A stretch of 64,000 nt of DNA from Quercus robur (Eukaryota; Streptophyta; Magnoliopsida; Fagales; Fagaceae), in assembly GCF_932294415.1 (NCBI RefSeq), contig NC_065537.1, positions 52,206,802 through 52,270,801 of the forward strand. The letters run 5' to 3'. The notes below the pieces were generated by a model. It was not told the origin of the DNA, made no database searches, and saw only the letters and a list, made by a program, of their open reading frames with translations. Positions 36,291 through 47,000 of the stretch are shown here, one piece after another. Position numbers and translations under genes: made by a program. Each line of letters begins with the position of its first letter. Within the stretch, counting starts at the first letter, position 1.

Positions 36291-36985
36291 GAGATTAGCA
36301 AAAAGATGGGTAGAAATTTGAAATTTGGCTAGATGTTTGCTCAAATATTATCCAAAATGAAAAAAGCAGTATTCAGACTTAGCACGTAAGTACTTTAATT
36401 GCTGTCTTTTCGGCCTTTGCTTTATTAGATCAATACAGGTACATTGAACCATATGAGTTATAACTCTATATTAAATTAAAGAGAATATCTTTTTTTTAAT
36501 ATTTATTTAAAGGATTGCCCTCCAGTTGTGAGATGCTTAATGATCTCTGACTTACAAAGTTTTAAGGTTCTTTGATTATATTAAAATAAAATTGCCAAAT
36601 TTTATAATAAAAAATATATAATAATAGATGTGCAAATCACGCAAGATTAGCCTACCATTTAGTCAATGAATATTACAGTCCTTCAAAAATTATTAACTAA
36701 ACATATAAATTGTCTTAGACAAGAAGCATATGTTGCGTAATTACCATGTCATACGACTTATCCCAGTAGATTAGTCAATGCAGACCAGTCATAACACATT
36801 CTCAAATTGAGCTGTTCATACTTTGTGAACATCCCCCTTAGAAATTTTGTTAACTAATTATTTAAATTACTTAGTTATATTTGTTTACCGAGAGCAATCG
36901 CAGTAGTAGGACAGATGTTATAGGTTAAAATTCATACCAATAAAAAAAAAGTGTAAGTCAACACTTTTCTTTTTTTTTTTTTTTT
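36291..36985. other. Gene-free stretch
   Basis: AT-rich sequence with no coding pattern or complete repeat that I can identify. Confidence 0.5.
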
Positions 36986-37155
36986 AAATAAATGTTATGT
37001 CTACGACAATTTCTTAACAAATCCTAAGTGTTAAATTATTACTGGTTGTTGCTATTGAGCAAAAAAGTAATTTCAATAGTAGTCCTATATTAAAACCAAT
37101 AGCAACTTGTTACTTATAATTTGTTATGAGAATTATCTTGAATGTAGTAATAGCG
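36986..37155. mobile_element. MITE, GTTATGTCTACAAC family, diverged copy
   Basis: aaatgttatgtctacgacaa, acaaatcctaagtg, gcaaaaaagtaattt and aaaaccaatagcaactt follow the same order as in the copies at 39249 and 40623. The left flank is a poly(T) run that hides any target duplication. Confidence 0.65.
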
Positions 37156-37371
37156 TATTACTCTTTTTTTAAGAGCAAATAAGGTACATAACATATGAGA
37201 AAGTTTAAAAACACAACAAAATATCAATATTTTTATAATAACCTTATTTTTATTTATGATCCGTCTTGGTCTAATATTTTATTATTTTATTTAATTTTTT
37301 TATATCCTATGAGGAACTAATATCTTAACTTTTATAAAAATGTTGTGACAATTGGTTGCGTTGATAATAGA

Positions 37372-37763
37372 TAAGAGCATTCACATTAGTCTGTGTATAA
37401 TAAAAAAAAATGTATAAAATTTACACAGTTTTGCTTAAAAATAACCTACATTAGTCTATACATAATTGTGTAAATTTACAAATTTACTACAATAACAATG
37501 TAAATTTACACTAATACTATTCATTTTTCATTTAAATATTTATTCTTTATTTATATATCTCGAGGATGAAGAAAAATAGTAGATGATAGTTGTTGTGTGC
37601 GAAGAAAAAATAAAAAAAAAATCAAGAAAAATTGATATTTTGATAAAATATAATATAAAATAGATAATCTATGTGGGATGTTTTATAAATAAAACATGTA
37701 GAATAGAAAAAGTATGTATTTATACTAAAATAATAAATAAAAAAATTTACACGAGTGCTCTTT
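37372..37763. mobile_element. Possible MITE with AAGAGCA ends
   Basis: AAGAGCATTCACATTAG at the left faces CACGAGTGCTCTT at the right. The inside is AT-rich with repeated tgtaaatttaca words. Non-coding. Confidence 0.5.
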
Positions 37764-37917
37764 GGGAACTCATATTATATATTTTATTTTTATTTTTAAG
37801 AAACAGCTTGTAAGTCATAAGTCATAACATATAATACATGTCAGATGTCACTGTATTCTACCAAAAATACATGTCACTGTCAAAGACCCCCAAGAAATAA
37901 GTTAGAAGTAGTATAAT

Positions 37918-38120
37918 TATTCCCGGGTCGTAGGGTTGGCCAATTCGGCGGCCTTTTTCTCTTTGAGTTGGACTATCCGCACTTTTTGCCCGCCCGATTC
38001 GGGGTTCTGTGGAATGTGGATCAGAGGGGTCAAATCTGTAAAACGCTACATTTCCGCGTGATTGCCATTAATGATTGCGACATATCTCCCCTTTTATTAA
38101 GTGTTTCTGCACTTGAGCCC
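37918..38120. other. Short island of more balanced base composition, unidentified
   Basis: The stretch from attcccgggtcgtaggg to cgacatatctcccc is distinctly richer in G+C than its surroundings. No frame is open for long and no known motif is seen. It could be a relic of a gene 5' end or an LTR piece. Confidence 0.3.
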
Positions 38121-38935
38121 TTAAATTAACTTCTATTTGTAAAATGTCACTCCTAGATTTAGGGATTTCTTGTTAGTTAGTATTTTTTTAAAATAAAATT
38201 CACTTTAATAATCACAAAGCAAATTTACAAACGTATAAACTATAAAGAATTTTTCTTGGTGAAAAACATTAAAGTAATATAAAAAAAATAAAAATAAAAA
38301 ATTTAAAAAGCCATAACCTATAAAATTTTTTTTTTTTTTTTTTGAGAATGATAAAATATTGAAAGTTGAAACCATATGTCTTATGAAAATATTATATCTT
38401 TTACGTAACTATATATTCAATATAAATTTCTTCCATAAGATTCTCATAACTGGATAATATATGATGGGTGAAGTCGTCGTTCATTAGACTTGGTAAACAA
38501 GTCAGGTTGGATTCAGTCTTAACAATCAAGTATCTATTAAGAGATTTTTCTATAGAAAAAAAGTACCTAATAAGATTTGACTTATTAACTCAATCGAATA
38601 CGTGTTGAAATAGATATGAGTCGGAGTAAATAGGCTATTAATTATATGATCACTATATGACTCGTATTTTTCATATACAATAATAAATAAATAATTTGAA
38701 CATGTTCTTTTCATCTTGCTTTCAACACAAATAAAAGGGAAAACATCATTCAAAATTAAATTTGAAAAATACATAAATATTTAAGGTTTTCAATAGTATA
38801 TTTTAGAAGTTTACTAGTATGATAATTTCATGAAACTTTAAAAGAAAACTTGGATATAGTCCAAAGATCATCCTAAACAACATTTATCTCCTATATATTA
38901 TTTAAAACATAAGACAAAATTTTGTCTCCTATATG

Positions 38936-38968
<33 letters not shown>

Positions 38969-39248
38969 ACTCCCAAAGGATTCTTCTTTAAATTTATTTT
39001 TAGCTTTCAAACAATGTTTATTGGCCAACTTATTATTATTTTTTTAGTTTTTATTTTTGCATTACCTTTAGAAGGAAAAAAAAATAAAAAGAAAAAAAGA
39101 GCTTTTGATACTCCGGTTGAATATAGAAAAGATTGTAGTTTCAATAATAGCTTCTCCTTAAAAAAATGTAGGTAATTTCAAATATATTAAGAAAATTTAT
39201 CTATCTATGTATAATTGGATTAGAATTTTTCAGTGTCCTTTTTTCAAT
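38121..39248. other. Gene-free AT-rich stretch
   Basis: Nothing identifiable beyond poly(A)/poly(T) tracts, notably the A-run at 38937-38967 that yields a poly-Lys ORF. Confidence 0.5.
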
Positions 39249-39416
39249 GAGAAATGTTATGTCTACAACATTTTTACAACAAATCCAAAGTGGTAGGTTG
39301 TTATTGATTGTTATGGATGGGCAAAAAAGTAATTTAAGTTGTGAATTCAAATTTAAACTAATAACAACTTACTGCATATAATTTGTTGTAAAAATGTTGT
39401 GGACATAACACTTTTC
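39249..39416. mobile_element. MITE, GTTATGTCTACAAC family, perfect 9-bp target duplication
   Basis: GAGAAATGTTATGTCTACAA at the left mirrors GAAAAGTGTTATGTCCACAA at the right. TTTTTCAAT is duplicated at 39240-39248 and 39417-39425. The 9-bp duplication points to the Mutator superfamily. 168 bp, non-coding. Confidence 0.9.
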
Positions 39417-39425
39417 TTTTTCAAT

Positions 39426-40622
39426 ACTTCCAAAACTAATTCTATTATTTAAGTGAAAATGATTTAAGTTTAACAATAAGACAAACTGAGGACATAAAGG
39501 TATTTGAGAAATTTAAAATTCAAATTCTATAAAATTAACACATGCATTTTGTCCTTTCTATATTTTCAAAACTAATCCTATTATTTCAATTAATGAAAAT
39601 TTAGTAATTATATAATTTATAATTCAAATTCCATAAAATGAAGTCAAAACTAGGCTTTTTTTTTATAAAAAAAATTTAAAAAGAACATTTGAATATGCAC
39701 ATAACACGTATGGAGATGCTAGCTTTCTATATGATAGTATAATGAAATTCACTTTCTAAATGATTCAGATCTTTAAAAAAAATGGATTGGATCCTTTATA
39801 ATCAATTTCAGATCTTGTAATTGGATTTTAGAAGAAATTAATGTTGCATTTGATTTATATAATACGATCGAACTTTTTTTTATTAGAAGATAACAGGACC
39901 GAACTTGAATCAAATTTGAACTTTAAAATGACCTATTAATATCTAATTGTATGTAACGTAATTTACAAAACGAACAGTGATAGGAATGTGTACTTACTAT
40001 ATCGATTGTATGGCTTTATATTTCAAATAGGCTGGCAAAGTTGACAAAGATTGATTTGGCATAATCAACCTACGTGTTAATTTTCAATTCACAAATTGGT
40101 AAATTATATAAATTTTGCTTCGCACTTCATTCTCTTGGAATTGATTAATTGAACATCAAACTGAACTTCTGCACTTTTTTTTTTTTTTGGAAACGCCACT
40201 TTGTATTATAACTTCTGAACTTCTGCACTTAATTGAATATATTAACTTTGAATTGACCCAAAAATAAAAGCCTTTAAAGGTGTTTAGAAAAGCAGAGATT
40301 TGTATTCACACTCAATCGCAATTTCAGCCACTAATTTACAAGCTATAAAAACCTATACCTTGTCTTCATGTTTTTTTAAGCATTACCTACCTATGTATTT
40401 TTATAACACTTAGTATACAAGATTAACTAGTGAGTGAGGAGGATGAGCATCTAATAAGATCAATGAGACCGAGTGCATCACTTTCAAAGATAAAAATTTT
40501 AAAACCTTCCTATTTTGTATTACCTTTATTTCAAATTGTTGTTCATATTTAGAAAATTCAACTTTTTAAGAGAATATCATTTAATACATTGTTTGTCAAT
40601 TAAAAATGTACAAATTTTAAAA
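39426..40622. other. Gene-free AT-rich stretch
   Basis: I see no coding pattern or bounded repeat. It separates two MITEs of one family. Confidence 0.5.
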
Positions 40623-40802
40623 GAGAAATGTTATATCCATAACATTTTTACAATACTTTCATAACAAATCCTAAGTAGCATGTTGTTACGGGTTGTTATT
40701 AGTGGGGTAAAAAAGCGATTTTAGTGGTAGTTTCAAATTAAAACCAATAACAACTAAACACCTATAATTTGTTGTGAAAATATTATAGATGTATCACTTC
40801 TC
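40623..40802. mobile_element. MITE, GTTATGTCTACAAC family, perfect 9-bp target duplication
   Basis: Starts GAGAAATGTTATATCCATAA. The inverted right end starts GAGAAGTGATACATC. ATTTTAAAA is duplicated at 40614-40622 and 40803-40811. It aligns with the element at 39249-39416 throughout. Confidence 0.9.
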
Positions 40803-40838
40803 ATTTTAAAAACTATCCTTCTTAATTCAAGGGAAAAT

Positions 40839-41007
40839 TTAACGATTGTCCTGAAAACATTGGTTTAAGAACTATTTTTATAAACATTTTTATGGAAAAA
40901 TGATAAAGTTATTAATTTTTTTATAACTTTTTATATTTCTTATGAAAGTGGTGTTAAAACTTTTCTAAAATAGTCTATTAACAATTACTCTAAGGACACC
41001 TGTTAAT
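40839..41007 (-). mobile_element. MITE related to the one at 11290-11460
   Basis: The reverse complement starts TTAACAGGTGTCCTTAGAG and follows the 11290 copy through the tatttttatggaaaa and ataaaaaattataaaaa words. It lies 30-40 bp beyond the previous MITE. Confidence 0.65.
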
Positions 41008-41241
41008 ATGACTCTTAATTTAAACTTGAGAAAGAATAATATTGACTTTTTAAATAAAATAAATAGTAAGATAAATTTTTTGTATATTGAGACATTTCAA
41101 AATAGAAGAGAGAACCAAAATAGTATAATGCTTAGCTAGAATTATAAGGTCTAAGAACAAAAATATAGATAGAAATCCAATTAACAAATTTTAAAGATAT
41201 CATAAATTCACATCCATGAATTTTTTTCTTTTTCTTTTTTC

Positions 41242-41320
41242 GTATATCATACCTATCTAATCTTAACCGTTCATTTATTATTATAATAATAGAAGTTAAG
41301 ATTAGGTAGGTATGATACAT
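41242..41320. mobile_element. 79-bp palindromic MITE
   Basis: Arms 41242-41267 and 41295-41320 are inverted repeats at about 23 of 26 positions (core TATCATACCTA and CTAATCTTAAC), with a 27-bp AT spacer. It is a strong hairpin that could also be a small-RNA source. Confidence 0.75.
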
Positions 41321-41814
41321 TAAAAAAAAAAATTGTGTACTGCTAAATTCTCCATACAAAATGACAAGTGATTTTTTTTTTTTTGATAAGAGACAAGTGA
41401 TTTTTTAAAAGTAAATTTTCTATTAAAATTGGTGTATAACACTAACCTTAAAGAGTTAAATATGAAAATACAAAACAAGAAAACACAAGAATTTGTGGGA
41501 CAAAAAGAGTTAAATAGGAGAAAAGCAAGGGGGTCCAAAGTGCAAAATGAGCACTAGAAATAAAACCACTAGTCTGTGCAAGTGTGTGTATCTTTAATTT
41601 CACTCGGTTTCTTTCCGCTCTTCCTTTCTCATATTTTCTTTCTTTCCTTCTTTCTCTCTAGCTTTCCTCCATGTGGCTGTAAAACTAGTCTCCTCTGCAC
41701 CTTCCTCGTTACTTCCCACTTCTCATTCTCTCTCTCTCTTTGAGTCTCCCCCACCTTTGCTTTGGACTTTGGACCTCAAAAGATTCTTGGGTCAGTTTCT
41801 TCTTCATGTGATCG

Positions 41815-42772
41815 GTGAGTTTTTTTTTTTGTTTTTGTTTTTTTTTTTTTTTTTCCTCTAAATATCTACTGTTCTTTGAATATACCCTTTTACTTATTTT
41901 GCTTCATGGTGTCATGTAAATCTGGTTTAGGATTGTTGGTTTGTGAATCTGTTTGATTATGAAGTTCAATGGTTGAAGTATAGGCACAAGCTTTTGGTGC
42001 AGAGTACTGGGTTTTTTTTTTTTTTTTTTAATGATTATGGTTGTGGAATTTGGCTGATATTATGGGATTTGGATGTGAATTTTAGGTTCATGTCATTTCT
42101 GTTTCTGGTTTCAGAACATATTCTTGTGAGTTAGTATATTCTTGTGAATTTTTGCTTTTTGGTTATTACTGGTGGCTGAGAAAAATGTAGAAAAGATGGG
42201 ATAAGAAAAGAGAAGATTGAATTTTTATGACTTTTGTTAGGATTCTAAAAATAAAAAATAAAAGAAGATAACTTCAATTTAATTGACTTAAATAGTTGAA
42301 ATAGACCCTTTTTTTTTCCTGGAATAGACCCAGTTCAGTGCATGATTTAAAAAATAAAAAATAAAAAACAGTAAAATTGGATTGATTTTGGATGCATGAA
42401 AGTTTTAGATGCCATATATATAAATACACACACATAGATTCCAACATAAACAAAGCAAAGCTAAGACAGTGACAGCTTTTGGTTATTCATTGTTAATCAG
42501 ATTATTGTTTTGGACTTGTTTATCCAAGAAAATGAAAAATTCTTCTCTCTCTACTTGCTGTGGAAGTCTTGACTTAAGGGCTTGTTAAATCCCTTCAAAG
42601 CCAACAAGGAGAGCTGGTTAAAAGAATTGGGATTGTTTCAAAGTTTCTCTGATTTTTTGAGTTTTTTTGTTACAAGAAGCTGATTCTCTTGTTCTTTCAG
42701 TTGTTTGTCTTGGCTATTTGGTCATAGTTTAGTTTTTGATATTTAGTCCATAATTGAAATATATGATGGCAG
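41815..42772 (+). other. 5'UTR intron of the DUF668/PSI1-like gene
   Basis: A pyrimidine-rich leader (about 41590-41814) ends at a donor CG|GTGAGT and is followed by long T runs. The acceptor is TGATGGCAG at 42764-42772, 44 bp before the ATG. No ATG occurs in the 44-bp second leader exon. Long leader introns are common in plant genes of this kind and often raise expression. This one is inferred from splice signals only. Confidence 0.6.
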
Positions 42773-42816
42773 GTTTGGCTTAGAGACTGTGTGTCTCAGA
42801 TTTTCTGGGGTAAGAT

Positions 42817-44631
42817 ATGGTTGTGGAAGGGTGGTTTCGTAGTCTGTGGAAGACTCCACGGAAGCATGAGGCTGGTCCTGGGAAGGCTGTGATTGGAGTG
42901 TTAGCATTTGAAGTTGCAAGCTTGATGTCTAAGCTGGTTCATCAATGGCAATCTTTAAGTGATAAGCAAATTTCTAAATTGAGAGAAGAGATCACAAATT
43001 CAGTGGGTATAAAGAAGCTTGTCTCGGAAGATGAGGCTTTCATTGGAAGGTTGATATGTGCAGAGATGTTTGAGAACATGGTACATGTGGCAAAATCTGT
43101 GGCCAGGATTGGGAAGAAGTGCAGTGATCCTAGTTTGAAGAATTTTGAGCATGATTTTGAGGTTCTAATCAACAGCGGCAATGACACATATGGGTGGGAA
43201 TTTTCATCGAGGAAGATGGAAAAGAAAGTCAAGAAGATGGAAAGGTTTGTTGCAGCAAATGCGAACTTGTATCAGGAAATGGAGATTTTTTCAGATCTAG
43301 AACAGACTCTAAGGAGAATGAAGGCTAATGATGACTCAGATGGTGTACATTTGCTTGAATATCAGAAGAAGGTTACATGGAAACGGCAGGAGGTGAAAAA
43401 TTTGCAACATATCTCTCTGTGGAACAAGACTTACGATTACACGGTTCGTCTTTTGGCAGGATCTATTTTCACAATATTCAGAAGGATCAAACATGTCTTT
43501 GGAATTCAACAGATGGCAGATCTTGATGTCCAACATTCAAGAGATCTGAATTCTGATTATATCCCACGCAGCCAATCAGTTATTGGACTGTTGCAATCTT
43601 CAGTTCCTTTTTCCAAGAATGGTCGTTCTAAATTTGCATCAGGTCCCCTTGGGGGGTTTATGGCTAAATCAGGAACAATTTCAAGAAAAAATAAAACCAA
43701 CTATTTCTACTCAGGCCCTCTCGGTGGCCCAACCACAAAGTCAGGTCCTATTTCTGGAAAGAATAAAAATGTGAGCTTCTATTCAGGCCCTCTTGCAAGT
43801 GGAGGAATGACAAAATCAGGTCCAATTTCTGGATCAGATAAAATCAACCAGAAGAAGTGGCAGAGTCATTTGCAGTCACCTTCGACTCATGGAAGGAAAC
43901 CAACTTCAAAACCAAACCGACTTACTCAAGTTGGACCTTTTAAAGGATGCATGGCTGGAAATAGCTCTCCAGTTGCCAATTGTTATTTAAGTCCGAACTA
44001 TGTTCAGTCAGGAAATCTGGATGGAGCCAAAGATAGTGATGCCGACATTCTTGCTCCCGGAATAATTGATTGTTCTAATCTATCAGTCTTCAATTCCAAG
44101 CGCAAGTTGTTGGATGCTCCACCTGAAACCCTTGGCGGTGTTGCTTTAGCATTGCACTATGCAAATGTTATTATCATAATTGAGAAACTAGCGGCATCTC
44201 CACACTTGATTGGTCTTGATGCAAGAGATGACCTGTACAATATGTTACCCATAAGTGTGAGAGCAGCCATTAGAGCAAAGCTGAAGCCAATCTCCAAGAA
44301 TTTGACTTCATCAGTTTGTGATATGGTTCTTGCAGGAGAGTGGAGCGATGCAATGTCGGGGATATTAGAATGGTTGGCACCACTTGCTCATAACATGATA
44401 AGATGGCAATCTGAGAGGAGTTTTGAGCAGCAGAACTTGGTTTCGAGGACCAATGTTCTCCTGGTACAAACCCTTTATTTTGCAAATCAAGAGAAGACAG
44501 AAGCATTAATCACTGAGCTTCTTGTTGGTCTGAATTACGTATGGAGATGCGGTAGAGAAATCAATGCAAAAGCTCTAATGGAGTGTGCTAGCAGTAGAAA
44601 ATTTGATGAATATTTGGATATGGATAAGTAG
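42817..44631 (+). CDS. DUF3475/DUF668 protein, PSK SIMULATOR 1 (PSI1)-like
   Basis: An intact single-exon ORF of 604 residues starts MVVEGWFRSLWKTPRKHEAG. Residues about 25-85 form the DUF3475 region (VIGVLAFEVASLMSKLVHQW, LSDKQISKLREEI, DEAFIGRLICAEM). Residues about 430-520 form DUF668 (TLGGVALALHYANVIIIIEK, DLYNMLPISVRAAIRAKLK, WLAPLAHNMIRWQSERSFEQ). Between them is a charged helical stretch (SSRKMEKKVKKMERF), then a basic Ser/Gly-rich linker with three imperfect SGPLGG...KSGPIS units (about 270-340). PSI1 relatives promote growth, linked to phytosulfokine signalling in Arabidopsis. Biochemical activity is unknown. Codon use is normal and no damage is seen. It stands alone between repeat-rich flanks, so it is probably under its own promoter upstream of 41590. 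Confidence 0.92.
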   Translation: MVVEGWFRSLWKTPRKHEAGPGKAVIGVLAFEVASLMSKLVHQWQSLSDKQISKLREEITNSVGIKKLVSEDEAFIGRLICAEMFENMVHVAKSVARIGKKCSDPSLKNFEHDFEVLINSGNDTYGWEFSSRKMEKKVKKMERFVAANANLYQEMEIFSDLEQTLRRMKANDDSDGVHLLEYQKKVTWKRQEVKNLQHISLWNKTYDYTVRLLAGSIFTIFRRIKHVFGIQQMADLDVQHSRDLNSDYIPRSQSVIGLLQSSVPFSKNGRSKFASGPLGGFMAKSGTISRKNKTNYFYSGPLGGPTTKSGPISGKNKNVSFYSGPLASGGMTKSGPISGSDKINQKKWQSHLQSPSTHGRKPTSKPNRLTQVGPFKGCMAGNSSPVANCYLSPNYVQSGNLDGAKDSDADILAPGIIDCSNLSVFNSKRKLLDAPPETLGGVALALHYANVIIIIEKLAASPHLIGLDARDDLYNMLPISVRAAIRAKLKPISKNLTSSVCDMVLAGEWSDAMSGILEWLAPLAHNMIRWQSERSFEQQNLVSRTNVLLVQTLYFANQEKTEALITELLVGLNYVWRCGREINAKALMECASSRKFDEYLDMDK

Positions 44632-45560
44632 CATCATTTCCAGCTCGTGGCAATTAACAACTGAATTCAGAGTCCCTTGCAACTGGCTGGCTTCCAGAGT
44701 TACATTGGCAAAGATGGAACTGACTGGCTAGTCCATATGAGGCTTCTCAGGTGTACTGAAAAAACACTTGATCATTTGCTTGGTACAGGAAAGAAAGCCT
44801 ACCCTACTCCATACATAGTTTAATACCAAAAGGTATTCTTAGCTAGTTAAGGTATTGTTTGAGCCTCCAAACATTCTTTTCCTTTGGTGAGAATTCCTAG
44901 CAGCCAAAAAATGGGCTCCTCTATTTACCATAAAGCATAGTTTGTTATTGGTTAAGTCTGAAAGGTGTATTTACTAGAAATACTCTTTTATAGTAATATT
45001 GTAAAAGTACATATAAATGGTGTCTTCCTTAGGTAAGACCTCTCAAGGTCAGGCATGTTTCCTTTTTGAGTGGCTATCTGTATTGATGTAATTACTGATG
45101 GTGAGTTTTTTATCCCACATTGCAAATGAAAGAGTATTTTACGCAATGTCAGATTCAAATTTTTACTTGCCATAAGCTAGCCTTGTATGTTACCTGGTTA
45201 ACAAGAAGCAGATTGACTAACAAAGCATAGAACTACATTGAAAAAGCGTGTTATTTAGGCAGGCTTTTGTTCATACAAGCTGTCTGTTTCCAATATCATA
45301 AGATACTTAGATATATACTATATATGTGTTTAACGTTATACATAATTATAGCCAATATATGGTCAAAATTTATGGTGTGACAAAACAATGCTTCTTGAGA
45401 CTATATCACTTTCATGTTCTGAAGTATTGAGGTTCCTCTCTTCTTGGGAAAGATGGGAGGTCAATTAGCTTGATCATAGTTCTTTGATATTTATGATTAC
45501 AAGTTCTTACCCTATGAGTCTTATCCACACTTTCTTCTTCTCTCAATTACATTAAAAAAG
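44632..45560. other. 3'UTR and flank of the PSI1-like gene
   Basis: The first few hundred bases are less AT-rich than the general flank and probably transcribed 3'UTR. No further ORF is credible. A clear poly(A) signal cannot be singled out. Confidence 0.4.
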
Positions 45561-45616
45561 GATTACTAGTATTACCTTTACCTTCTTTCTTGTTTTTTTG
45601 GTGAATCCGGATAGCG

Positions 45617-45820
45617 TTAACGAGCTGAATCAACAATAACAGAATTCAGAGGACTACGCCTCTCATAATACAGACCCATAGTGTCATAAAACAAAAGCAA
45701 ATATAAGTTCATAAGCGGACCATCAAAATACATATAATATCCTGATCTAGAGTTTAGACTTTTTTTGGCTAAAGCATCAGCATATTTGTTTGCTTCACGA
45801 AAGCAGTGGCTCATCTTCAC
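45617..45820 (-). pseudogene. LINE RNase H C-terminal remnant
   Basis: The minus-strand ORF reads MKMSHCFREANKYADALAKK and goes on to YYMYFDGP, the conserved tail of plant L1-type RNase H domains (H.xREAN..AD.LA). No other LINE portion is readable nearby. Confidence 0.7.
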
Positions 45821-45909
45821 TTAAGGAATCTGGTTGACGAGAGTTCAGCAATCTAGTATTACCTTTTCATTCACCCTCACCTGTTTATTTGAACAAGTTT
45901 CATTTTATT

Positions 45910-46510
45910 GCTTGAATTTGAACAATTGACTTTGACACTAAAACAATCAACTAGTGCTTTGAACGATCAACTAGTGCTACCAATTGGCCCTCTACCGTTA
46001 ATACATTCAATCATGTATGGTGACGGATTGCAACTTGAAAGAACCAGCTACAATATCTCTCAATCACAATACACAAGTCATTGTATTGTATGGACCAGCT
46101 AAACAATATTCCAACCATAATACCGTGTGACGACTGATGTTTGCTTTCTTCTATGATAATATTCTTCAAAATTATTCGTGTGTATGAGGTGATTTATGGT
46201 GTATCTTGGACTTTTCAACTTTAATTTTGATAACACATTACAGATTCAATTAGATTACAATGCCATGTAATTTTCCAATCTCAATCTTAATTGAAAAACA
46301 TAAGGCACTATCAATTAATTTATGTAAGGTGACATTTAGTACATGATAATCCATATTTTCCAGCATTCAGATTTCTAGAAATGTAATGCCTATAAATCTG
46401 AATTCTTGGGAATATAACTATTTCTATGTTTGGTTTGATTTAGAATCTAATAAAAATTCTGAGAATATGAGATGCTAATATTTGGTTTATTTCTAAGAAA
46501 TTTATAAGAA
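45910..46510. other. Gene-free stretch
   Basis: A short internal repeat (atcaactagtgctttgaacg / atcaactagtgctacc, 45948-45980) is present. No gene or element ends are seen. Confidence 0.5.
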
Positions 46511-46768
46511 CTAGTGTATAACTCTGTGCATATGTGCGATACATTTATAAACAATCACAACACATGGCGTAAAATTAAACTCCAATTAAAATTCAATTTA
46601 GAATTTAATTGAATTTAGACTCTTTGATTTTTGTATCTAATAATTCACTTGACATGCAAATTTAAAAATTAGACGAGACACGTGGCGTAAAATTAGACTC
46701 CAATTTAGAATTTAATTAGATTTTCTCTTAGTTTTGACTATTAATATATATATATATATATATATATA
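46511..46768 (-). mobile_element. Short non-autonomous Helitron
   Basis: The 3' end on the minus strand is CTAG (46511-46514) preceded by an imperfect CGCACATATGCACAG hairpin. The body has aaaattagactccaattt and acacgtggcgtaaaattaga words shared with the elements at 2206 and 34774. The 5' end lies in the TA run just before 46770. At about 258 bp it is mostly Helitron ends. Confidence 0.7.
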
Positions 46769-46770
46769 CA

Positions 46771-47000
46771 CTAGCATTATGCTCGTGCGTTGCACGACTT
46801 AATAAAGAATTATATATAAATTTTAAATATTTTTTTTTTGATAATATAATTAAATTTAATAACAAATAAAATAGTAAAAATATTTTAAAAATTACTACAA
46901 TTTTAAATTTCTAAAAGCTTTTAGTAGTAAATGGGTCGGGCTTTGCATGGTTTTGGTCATAAACTTATAACATGAATAATTTTATTGAGAAACACTAATT
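46771..47000 (-). mobile_element. Helitron 3' end, adjoining the previous Helitron
   Basis: CTAG at 46771-46774 is followed (on +) by CATTATGCT, then a perfect CGTGC-GTT-GCACG hairpin (46784-46796). The body from ACTTAATAAAG onward is shared with the element at 62.2 kb (attatatataaattttaaa, ttgataata, taacaaataa, taaatttctaaaagct). Only the shared part is given; the 5' end is unknown. Confidence 0.65.

Noticed and set aside
41673..41861. 62-codon ORF upstream of the PSI1-like gene
   Set aside because: It lies in the pyrimidine-rich leader and crosses the likely donor into a T run.
42942..44506. Several 60-96-codon minus or shifted ORFs
   Set aside because: Shadows of the DUF668 gene's long frame.
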